NCBI GenBank assembly: GCA_015490435.1
Contig: WFXV01000199.1
Span: 1 to 9,044, forward strand
From: Thermaceae bacterium
GTDB lineage: Bacteria > Deinococcota > Deinococci > Deinococcales > Marinithermaceae
Direction of reading: 5' to 3'
Length of the DNA stretch: 9,044 bases
Below the pieces are notes generated by a model. The model was not told the DNA's origin and did not search any database. It was given only the letters and a program-made list of their open reading frames with translations. The translations under genes and the position numbers were made by a program. Shown piece by piece: positions 1-5,223 of the stretch (the first letter of the stretch is position 1; every line of letters starts with the position of its first letter).

Positions 1-151
1 CCGCCTTCCGCCGGGACGCCAAGGCCTCACTCGGCAGGTGGACAAGGTACTGCTCCATCATCCGCTCCACGAAGCGAACGGCCTTCTCCGGCGAGACCTC
101 GCCGTAGGCGATCCACCGGTAGTCGGAGCGGGTGATGAGCATGAGGGCAAG
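1..151. repeat. Terminal overlap, copy 1
   Basis: This stretch is identical base for base to 8894-9044, the end of the window. A gene reads across the join in one frame: the minus-strand gene ending near 8322 continues into 1-223 and there meets a GTG start with a strong ribosome binding site. That is the signature of a circular molecule written linearly with an overlap, rather than of a biological terminal repeat. The unit length is 8893 bp. Confidence 0.93.
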
Positions 152-223
152 GTGCAAGACCGCTGTGTGGCTCCGGGCAACCGGAGCCTTCTCAGGTAGC
201 TCAAAGGCAAAGGACCTCCTCAC
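1..223 (-). CDS. N-terminal part of the junction-spanning unknown protein
   Basis: This is the 5' end of the gene whose body lies at 8246-9044. I choose GTG at 223 as the start because AGGAGGG lies 5 bases upstream of it on the minus strand (plus positions 230-236), an excellent ribosome binding site. The ATG at 142 (9035 in the second copy) is in frame but has no comparable site, so it would lose 27 residues. The extra N-terminus begins MRRSFAFELPEKAP and runs into the MLITRSDYRW segment without a stop. In this linear window the gene is cut at position 1; on the circle it is whole. Function unknown: I see no signal peptide and no catalytic motif I recognise in this part. Confidence 0.75.
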   Translation of the reverse strand, partial: MRRSFAFELPEKAPVARSHTAVLHLALMLITRSDYRWIAYGEVSPEKAVRFVERMMEQYLVHLPSEALASRRKA

Positions 224-479
224 GGTATCCCTCCTTTCGCTTGACTCCAAAGGGAAAAGGGCTGCCCGCCGAAGCGAGCAGCACAGAAAGATCCCCTTAG
301 GGGTCAACCCCAGACTTTGCTTAGGAAGCTAGCTTGTTTTTTTCTTCCCCCGGGCGAAACAATCGAAGCTTTTTCCCGCCCTAAAGCCATTCTACCGTGA
401 AGTCCATTGGAGTCCTGAGGGAGTTTCGAGTGGGCCCAGCCGTTACCGCAAAATCCGCTCCCCGGATTAAAGACGGTCT
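224..479. other. Intergenic control region between divergent units
   Basis: No gene is visible here. It separates the minus-strand gene starting at 223 from the plus-strand RNA promoter at 480-508. Contents: a purine-rich ribosome binding site for the gene at 223 (230-236); a 9-bp hairpin at 261-282; small G/C palindromes at about 295-315; a T7 run at about 334-340 after the palindrome AAGCTAGCTT; and the palindrome AAAGAC-G-GTCTTT at 469-481, which touches the -35 element of the RNA promoter. The minus-strand promoter for the gene at 223 must lie here, but I cannot place it convincingly. Confidence 0.6.
261..282 (-). promoter_or_regulatory. cUUCGg hairpin in the 5' leader of the junction gene
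   Basis: On the minus strand GCTGCTCGC and GCGGGCAGC form nine consecutive pairs (one U-G) closed by a C(UUCG)G tetraloop, an exceptionally stable RNA motif. It is followed by CCCTTTTCCC and lies about 38 bases before the GTG start at 223. It could be an attenuator or terminator, or a 5'-end stabiliser. The loop sequence fixes the transcribed strand as minus. The T run is short, so termination is uncertain. Confidence 0.5.
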
Positions 480-508
480 TTGAAGTTATTGCTATGAGGT
501 CCATATGT
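480..508 (+). promoter_or_regulatory. Promoter of the giant RNA
   Basis: TTGAAG (480-485) matches the -35 consensus at most positions. Exactly 17 bases later comes ATATGT (503-508) as a moderate -10. A start near 515 would place the whole structured region downstream. Two palindromes bracket it: AAAGAC-G-GTCTTT (469-481) overlaps the -35, and ATGTGGTC-GGGGT-GACCACAT (505-525) overlaps the -10 and start. The second could be an operator or the first hairpin of the transcript. Confidence 0.5.
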
Positions 509-1809
509 GGTCGGGGTGACCACATGGACTTTCCGTAGAGGCGTGTAGTCTTGCGTTTTGGTCTGACACGGAGGAAAAATGAAACCAGCCTCCTCCCCGG
601 CTGGCGGCTGGGGGCGCGCGGCGAGCAGGGTGGCTCCCTGTGGCCGTGCGTGCGGCAGCTAGGTGCCCCGAGAGGGGCTGGCCTGGCTGCAACGGGGCGC
701 TGGAGGAAAACCTCCATCGACCCCAATCCACAAAGGCCGGCGACGTCGGCCGTTGGCTTTGGGCGACCCGGAAACGGGCCGGTCGTGCGTCTTCGCGCAC
801 CACCGGCCCTGGCGGATGCGAAGGTGGTGAGCCCACCTGCTAGCAGGTGGGCTAATCCCCTTCTTGGTCTCCCCGAAGCCCGACCCTGGCCCGGGGTAGG
901 GAGTAGGGGAGCGCCAAGGGCCCGACGCGTGGGCTGCTGAGGCCCCGGAAGGAACCGGGGGTGTCGGCGCGGGTAGGGCTTTGAGCCCGCGCCGGCTGGA
1001 CCGCGAGGTCCCAGGGGGCCGAGGGAGATCTAAGGCGCATAGCGCCGCTGGAGGCCCTGGGAGCCGGGGGATAATCCCGGCCTCGCTGGATAGCTCAAGC
1101 GCGTCGGTGCAGGGGTGAAACTCCCCTGCATTCGGGTAAGGGGTCCCCGCGCTGGGAGGGACGTCCGGCGGACTCGGCGCCACACACGGCTTGCCGTAGT
1201 ACCCCGAGCTTGGAAAGTCGTAGGGGGAAGGGGACACGGGGAAGTCGGACGCCAGCGCGCCCGCCGCGAGCGGGTAGTAGGGATCCCAGTCCGGCCCCGC
1301 TTAGCAGGGGTCCGGGCGCAGCATCCGCATAACGGGGGAACCGCTGGGCCGCGAGTCCTCGGCAGCCACTTGAGGGCGTTTAGCGGTAGGGCGTCGAAAC
1401 CCCAGGGGGTGGGACCCCGGGGAGATAAGCGCCCGCACCAGCGGGGGAGCCCAGGCAAGTAGGTCCGGGCACGGATCGAGCAGCCGCCTTGGTGTGCCCA
1501 GGGTCGAGCGTCGAGCGGGGGGAACCCGGAGTACCCTCCGCAAGCCGTGAGGCCCAGAACGAAAGCCTGGCGCATCGCTGCTCGGCGAAAGCCGGGTGAG
1601 CGTCCCCAGCCGCCAGCCCTGGGGAAGGGGAGCTTAAGGGCTCCTCTTCCCTCCCAGGGGTGCAGTAAGCCCCATTCGCCTGAACCGGCGGGCGGGGCTG
1701 AACGGAAAAGGAGGCTAGGCCGGACCCCAGCGGGGTCACGGCGACACAGGAAAGTTCGCGTAGCCGCGGACGGGCGGCGGCTGCGCTCACCTCCCCGAGC
1801 CCGTACCCG

Positions 1810-1853
1810 GCGGATCCCTTGGGGTCGGGGATCCGCAAAAGGTTAGACCCCAG
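1810..1853 (+). other. Candidate H-type pseudoknot inside the giant RNA
   Basis: GCGGATCCC (1810-1818) pairs perfectly with GGGATCCGC (1828-1836). The 9-base loop contains TTGGGGTC (1819-1826), which can pair over all 8 positions (one U-G) with GACCCCAG (1846-1853), after an AAAA-containing connector. A hairpin loop pairing with the immediate 3' flank is the classic H-type pseudoknot arrangement. Pairing is read directly from the sequence; its formation is inference. Confidence 0.5.
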
Positions 1854-2071
1854 GGGCCATAGCTTTGCGAGAGCATTTGGCTGAGAGATTTTCCTTGCGC
1901 GCATTGCGCGCACCGCGGAGACAAGCGGCGGTGGCCCCGCTGCCCCCTCCGCACCCTGGCGGGTCGCCAAGATCCCCAGGGACCTGGGGTCGGGGAGGGG
2001 AACCCCCTCTTCGGCCCGGCGACCGCGAGGGGAGGTCGCCCGAACCTTTCCCGCGCCTGGCCCGGGCGCTC

Positions 2072-2115
2072 GGAGCCCTAAGGCGCCTGCGGGCGCCTGG
2101 GGCTCCTCCTCTTTT
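2072..2115 (+). terminator. Terminator-like hairpin ending the giant RNA
   Basis: GGAGCCC (2072-2078) pairs with GGGCTCC (2100-2106). Inside it AGGCGC (2081-2086) pairs with GCGCCT (2093-2098). The stem is followed by TCCTCTTTT (2107-2115). This looks like an intrinsic terminator with a mediocre U tract, placed 11 bases before the next start codon. Partial read-through could feed the three genes downstream. Confidence 0.4.
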
Positions 2116-2126
2116 GGGAGGCAGAC

Positions 2127-2527
2127 ATGCTCGGGTGGAAAAACGAAGTCAAAAAACTGCGGGCTGAGCTTGAAGGCTGCCAAAAAGAACGCGCTGAGAG
2201 CCTCTCTAGGGCCCACCGGGCCGAGGGGAAGGCCTAACCCTTAGGGAAGAGCTCGCCGAGGTTCTAGGGGCGCTAGAGGCCGAAAGAAGGCGGGTCCGGG
2301 AACTGGAGGCCGCCCTCGCCGAGGCCCAGCCGGAAAAGGTCCTCGATCAGGTGGCCGGGGCTCTGGCGAAACGGGCGAAGCCCTCCTTCGCCGAGGACGA
2401 AGCGGGCCCCCTCGCTTCCTTCAAGGTCGGCGAAGAGCTCGTGGTCCTGCGACCCGAGACCGGAGAAAGCAACCGGATGTTTAAGACTCGGGTCTGGCGC
2501 ACCTGGCTGGAGCGGGTATTAGGCTGA
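2127..2527 (+). CDS. Coiled-coil protein of unknown function, frameshifted as given
   Basis: ATG at 2127 follows GGGAGG with 5 bases between, an excellent ribosome binding site. This frame encodes a charged helix starting MLGWKNEVKKLRAELE and meets TAA at 2235 after 36 codons. The -1 frame is open from 2210 to TGA at 2525. It continues the same heptad-like helix (LREELAEVLGALEAERRRV) and then a compact C-terminal domain containing FKVGEELVVLRPETGESN and RTWLERVLG. One extra G in the GGGG run at 2225-2228 would join both parts into a 133-residue protein: residues 1 to about 65 coiled coil, remainder a small globular domain. It is either a single-base error or mutation, or a real slippage site. 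It is the first gene after the giant RNA and sits 4 bases before the DUF4160 gene, so the three probably form one operon. I do not recognise the family. Confidence 0.62.
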
Positions 2528-2531
2528 GCCC

Positions 2532-2792
2532 GTGCCGGTCATCAGCCGCTTCTTCGGCATCGTCGTGCTGATTTACTACGGCGACCACGATCCCCCGCAC
2601 TTTCACGTTCGCTACAGCGGGCGAAAGGCCGCGATCGCCATCAAGGACGCCCGGCTCCTGGCCGGAAGCCTACCGCCCCGAGCCATGGGCCTGGTCACCG
2701 AGTGGGCGCTCTTGCACCAAAAGGAACTCTTGGAGAACTGGGAGCGGGCCCGCCGGGGCGAACCCCTAAAGCCCATTCCGCCTCTGGAGTAG
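2532..2792 (+). CDS. DUF4160 domain protein
   Basis: 86 residues, about the usual length for a stand-alone DUF4160 protein. It starts MPVISRFFGIVV and carries the family hallmark DHDPPHFH at residues 18-25, followed by a Tyr/Arg-rich strand and a C-terminal helical half ending GEPLKPIPPLE. Start is GTG at 2532, only 4 bases after the upstream TGA; the ribosome binding site is weak, so translational coupling is likely. DUF4160 genes are habitually paired with DUF2442 genes, as here, and such pairs have been regarded as candidate toxin-antitoxin-like modules. The biochemical activity is not established, so none is claimed. Family call is firm; function is inference. Confidence 0.9.
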   Translation: MPVISRFFGIVVLIYYGDHDPPHFHVRYSGRKAAIAIKDARLLAGSLPPRAMGLVTEWALLHQKELLENWERARRGEPLKPIPPLE

Positions 2793-2793
2793 C

Positions 2794-3084
2794 ATGGAGG
2801 CGATGATCCCGGACGTGGTCGAGGTCCGTCCCCTGGAAGGGATGAAGCTCTGGCTCCGCTTCGAAGACGGCGCCGAGGGGGTGGTGGACCTCAGCGAGTT
2901 CGAACTTCCGGGGATCCTGGAAACCCTCAAGGACCCCGATCTCTTTGCCCGGGCCTACGTGGACCCCGAGCTCGGCACGGTGGCCTGGCCCGGAGGGGTG
3001 GACCTGGATCCGCTCGTGCTCTACGCCAGAATCACCGGACGCTCGCCGGTGCCCGGCCTCGAAATCGCGTATCAAGGCCGATAG
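2794..3084 (+). CDS. DUF2442 domain protein
   Basis: 96 residues. It contains the DUF2442 pattern: an N-terminal beta region (residues 8-33, V-E-V-R-P-L...L-W-L-R-F-E-D-G), the phrase 'LKDPDLFARAYVDPELGTV' at about 45-63, and the signature AWPGGVDLDP at 64-73. ATG at 2794 lies one base after the TAG of the DUF4160 gene, with GGAG inside that gene's last codons as ribosome binding site, so the pair is translationally coupled. An in-frame ATG at 2803 is possible but too close to its GGAGG. Probably the small partner protein of DUF4160; which of the two would be toxic, if either, cannot be told from sequence. It is the last gene of the plus-strand operon following the giant RNA. Confidence 0.9.
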   Translation: MEAMIPDVVEVRPLEGMKLWLRFEDGAEGVVDLSEFELPGILETLKDPDLFARAYVDPELGTVAWPGGVDLDPLVLYARITGRSPVPGLEIAYQGR

Positions 3085-3252
3085 AGAAACTTTTCACATA
3101 AAAGCCCGATAAGCGGGATTAACGCGAATAAACGCCGTCCTGGACGGGATTTCCGTGCATTAAGTTGCAGGCCTACCCGGGGAGATCCGCATAAAGCCTG
3201 CGCGATCGAAGCGGAAACGTGGGCGCATAAAACCCACAAAACCGGCCCGGGC
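3085..3252. other. Convergent intergenic region with short hairpins
   Basis: No gene. It lies between the end of the DUF2442 gene and the end of the beta-barrel gene, which face each other. It is less GC-rich and contains several small stems with AT-rich loops: CCCG-ATAAG-CGGG (3105-3117), GCAGGC...GCCTGC (3167-3201) and GTGGG-CGCATAAAA-CCCAC (3219-3237). An ATAA/ATAAA motif recurs about five times. No textbook bidirectional terminator is present. Confidence 0.5.
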
Positions 3253-4080
3253 TCAAGGGACCGCCGGGAGCGCGATGCCCCGGGCCCGGTACCCGAGGGA
3301 AAGCCCGGCCCGCATCTCACCGCCGCTGAGCGAGGCCCGGAGGGTGAGGGAAACGCTTTGCTTCGACTCGGGGTCCAGCGCGAGGTCGGCGCCGAAGGCT
3401 GCCGTGAGCGTGGGCGGCGTGGCGTAGGCGATGGGCCGGCCTAGGGCGGCCGAGATCCGGTAGCTCACCCGGTCGTTGGCCACGAACCCCGCCCCGAAGG
3501 AAGCCCCGAGCGTGGTGGGGTAGGGTGGGTTGAAGCCGTGGGAGGCCTCCAGGGAAAGCGAGAGCACGGTGGGGTCCCGGAGGAAGGAGAGCGAAAGCGA
3601 GGCCGAGGCCGCCCAGGGGTAGCTCAGGGAGAGCGAGAGCCCCGGGTCCAGGGGGTGGTCAGGGGCGAGGCGGTAGGCGAGGGCGATCCGGGGAACGAGG
3701 TCGACCCGCGTTTCATCCAGGTAGTCCCGGGTCTCATCAGCAAAGGTACGGAGGGTCTGGGTATAGGCAAAGGAGCCCGTGAGCCCCGCCCCAAAGGAAA
3801 GGGCCTCTGAGAGGGCGTAGCTGAGCGTCAGGTCAGCCGTGAAGGCATGCCCGGCAGCCTGGTCGGTGTAAGGGCCCCGGTCCTCGTCGAGCCCCACGAC
3901 GGTGTAACCGGTGGGCGTGTAGCCGATCGAGGCGGAGAAGGCAAGCTTCCCCGGCTCCGGCTCCGGGCGTTTAAGGGGGTCCACCGGCTCGGGGAGGGAC
4001 TGGGCCAGGGACAAGCCGAGAAGCAGTAAAAGGGAAAACGCCGGGACGATAGGCCGCCTCAAAAACCCCACACCACGCAC
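3253..4080 (-). CDS. Outer-membrane beta-barrel protein, candidate export pore
   Basis: 275 residues. A signal peptide spans residues 1-26 (arginines, then a Leu-rich core, ending SLSLA before Q27), followed by a short Pro/Glu-rich segment (about 28-46). The rest is made of alternating hydrophobic/polar strands in pairs (for example LAFSASIGYT, FTADLTLSYAL, GLSLSLSYPW, ASLSLSFL, VSLTLRASLS), perhaps 10-12 strands, as in a transporter-type barrel. It ends ALPAVP rather than in an aromatic residue. GTG at 4080 is preferred; AGGAG lies 11 bases upstream and overlaps the stop of the C39 gene, 21 bases away, implying coupling. GTG at 4071 is an alternative. Last gene of the export cassette. By analogy to FapF it could pass the small secreted protein across the outer membrane, but I see no long N-terminal coiled coil. 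A plain porin-like protein is the alternative. Confidence 0.8.
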   Translation of the reverse strand: MRGVGFLRRPIVPAFSLLLLLGLSLAQSLPEPVDPLKRPEPEPGKLAFSASIGYTPTGYTVVGLDEDRGPYTDQAAGHAFTADLTLSYALSEALSFGAGLTGSFAYTQTLRTFADETRDYLDETRVDLVPRIALAYRLAPDHPLDPGLSLSLSYPWAASASLSLSFLRDPTVLSLSLEASHGFNPPYPTTLGASFGAGFVANDRVSYRISAALGRPIAYATPPTLTAAFGADLALDPESKQSVSLTLRASLSGGEMRAGLSLGYRARGIALPAVP

Positions 4081-4101
4081 TACACACCACGCTCCTTTCT
4101 C

Positions 4102-4794
4102 CTAGGGCAACCGAGCCCGAAGGGCAGCCAGGCGTAAAAGCTCCGCCTTTGCCCAGGCGAGCTCCTTGGCCTGGAGCGCCTTCGCTTCCTTGAGCTGGGC
4201 CTTCGTCTTCGGGATGGCAAGGAGGATCACCCCGGAAAAACCCTTCTCTGTCACCAGGGCCTCCAGGGGTATGATCCTGCGCCCCCAAGATGGGTCGGCG
4301 AGCAGGACCTGGGTTGGGCCGCCATAGGGAGGGTCCACGATCCCCGCGATCACCAGGAAGTGGAGCTGAGGCTTGGTCACGTGGCCGATCACGGGTAGCC
4401 CGCCCCGGCGAAAGTAGTCGGCAAGCTGCGCCAGGTTCACCCGGTAGGCCTTCACCATGTAGCCGCGCCGCTCCAAGGCGCGCTTCAGAGAGAGGGCGGT
4501 GAGGCCCTCAAGGGTATCCTTTCCCGATTTCTCAGTCTCCTCGATGGCGACCTCGAGAATCTCACCTTCCGTCGCGGGCTCCCCGTAGTAGTAGGTGAGC
4601 AGCGTAGCCGTCGCCGCCGCCCCGCAGGTGTACCAGTCCGCCTGGCCGATGACGTGGGTGTAGCGGAGGATTCGGTAAGACGACTCAGAAAGTGTGGGAT
4701 GGCCAAAGGGGAGCACCCCTGCCACGATAAGGAAAACACGCAAAATGAGCCGAATGATGGCACTATACACAGCCTTCCAGCCAAAGCAAAACAC
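4102..4794 (-). CDS. C39 family cysteine peptidase-like protein, stand-alone
   Basis: 230 residues. An N-terminal hydrophobic segment (about 12-30) acts as signal or membrane anchor and should place the domain in the periplasm. The peptidase domain spans about 42-200. All expected catalytic residues are visible: Gln51 (GQADWYTCG), Cys57 in the CGAAATATLL motif, His145 (QLHFLVIAG) and Asp167 in ADP. C39 peptidases remove double-glycine leaders. Here there is no ABC transporter attached, as in FapD of the Fap amyloid system and related peptidase/beta-barrel pairs. A basic C-terminal helical tail (about 205-230) follows. Start GTG at 4794 has only a weak AAGAG-like site. It sits 18 bases after the membrane-protein gene and 21 before the barrel gene, in one operon with the small secreted protein, its likely substrate. 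Confidence 0.87.
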   Translation of the reverse strand: MFCFGWKAVYSAIIRLILRVFLIVAGVLPFGHPTLSESSYRILRYTHVIGQADWYTCGAAATATLLTYYYGEPATEGEILEVAIEETEKSGKDTLEGLTALSLKRALERRGYMVKAYRVNLAQLADYFRRGGLPVIGHVTKPQLHFLVIAGIVDPPYGGPTQVLLADPSWGRRIIPLEALVTEKGFSGVILLAIPKTKAQLKEAKALQAKELAWAKAELLRLAALRARLP

Positions 4795-4812
4795 TTCTCT
4801 TCTTCCCGTAAG

Positions 4813-5160
4813 CTACGCACCCCGCACTTCACGCGTAGCGATACTTAAAAGGGAATGAACGACGGGAATGATGTAAGAAACGGCAACAAATGCCTTTAGG
4901 TCCGAATTCTCTCCAAGGCAGAGGAGTATCCTATAGGGGAAAAACTCGCCACAGACAGCGGCAGCAAGAGCAAAATTTCCCATCGAAAGGGAAAAGATCC
5001 AGAGGAAAGACCGCACCACAGCTTGGGAGATGGTCACCCGTAGCACTCGCTCATGAATGGACAAACTGAAGATATCTGTCCCAAGATAAAGCCTATCCAC
5101 GAAAACGCCCCAAAGATGGGACCAGACAAGCGAAGCGGCTATGATCAAAATCCTGTCCAC
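4813..5160 (-). CDS. Small integral membrane protein of the export cassette
   Basis: 115 residues with three probable membrane helices: about 4-21, 48-70 and 88-108. The N-terminus is short and the tail basic (ATREVRGA). Start GTG at 5160 is preceded by AAGGA at a good distance. Base composition is visibly more AT-rich than the flanking genes, suggesting later acquisition or relaxed constraint. It lies between the small secreted protein and the C39 peptidase gene. If the secreted protein is a bacteriocin, size, topology and position fit an immunity protein. If it is an exported fibre or adhesin, this could be an inner-membrane assembly factor. I do not recognise a family; both roles are inference. 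Confidence 0.7.
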   Translation of the reverse strand: MDRILIIAASLVWSHLWGVFVDRLYLGTDIFSLSIHERVLRVTISQAVVRSFLWIFSLSMGNFALAAAVCGEFFPYRILLCLGENSDLKAFVAVSYIIPVVHSLLSIATREVRGA

Positions 5161-5170
5161 GATCCTTATT

Positions 5171-5207
5171 TAAACCCGCCCGGGTGCACTCTCCCCGGGC
5201 GGGTTTA
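5171..5207 (-). terminator. Strong intercistronic hairpin after the secreted-protein gene
   Basis: TAAACCCGCCCGGG (5171-5184) is the perfect 14-bp inverted complement of 5194-5207, with a 9-base loop. Read on the minus strand it follows the stop at 5224 by 16 bases and ends 10 bases before the GTG at 5160; a TTTAAAT segment follows the stem. Probably a leaky terminator or mRNA-stabilising stem that makes the first gene much more expressed than the three behind it. Confidence 0.75.
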
Positions 5208-5223
5208 GGGTCGAAACTAAGAA

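Larger units (their letters stand above)
515..2116 (+). ncRNA. Giant structured non-coding RNA, unidentified class
   Basis: About 1.6 kb without a convincing protein. All reading frames give low-complexity Arg/Pro/Gly strings lacking the codon pattern of the neighbouring genes. Instead there are dozens of perfect or near-perfect stems, for example: 585-604; 626-640; 665-678 (GAGA loop); 701-716 (AAAA loop); 767-778 (GAAA loop); 776-809 (8+5 bp); 831-852 (10 bp); 943-960; 965-994 (9 bp); 998-1011 (GCGA loop); 1034-1046; 1063-1081; 1108-1130 (8 bp); 1186-1197; 1432-1445; 1583-1594 (GAAA loop); 1617-1659; 1669-1698 with inner 1677-1690; 1723-1737; 1762-1782; 1810-1836 (9 bp); 1896-1912; 1974-1989; 2018-2040; 2072-2106. 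GNRA and A-rich loops occur on the plus strand, which sets the direction. I see no rRNA, tRNA, tmRNA, RNase P or group I/II intron core. Its size and architecture resemble the ornate large bacterial RNAs (OLE, GOLLD, ROOL), but I recognise no sequence identity. Ends are inferred from the promoter and terminator. Confidence 0.72.

Noticed and set aside
831..852. 10-bp perfect hairpin as a terminator within the RNA
   Set aside because: It is followed by TAATCCCC rather than a T run, and equally strong stems continue for more than 1 kb, so it is better taken as an internal helix.
515..2116. Ribosomal RNA, group I/II intron, RNase P or tmRNA identity for the structured region
   Set aside because: I looked for 16S/23S landmark strings, a group II domain V, a group I core, the RNase P GAGGAAAGTC box and a tmRNA tRNA-like end, and found none. 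A covariance-model search is still needed.
304..2216. Long open frames on both strands across the RNA region, up to 278 codons
   Set aside because: They overlap each other on opposite strands, give Arg/Pro/Gly/Ala strings without domains, lack ribosome binding sites, and cover perfect RNA stems. High GC alone makes stop codons rare on the antisense strand.
3072..3320. 82-codon minus-strand open frame between the convergent genes
   Set aside because: It has no ribosome binding site, overlaps the end of the barrel gene, and its composition is not protein-like.
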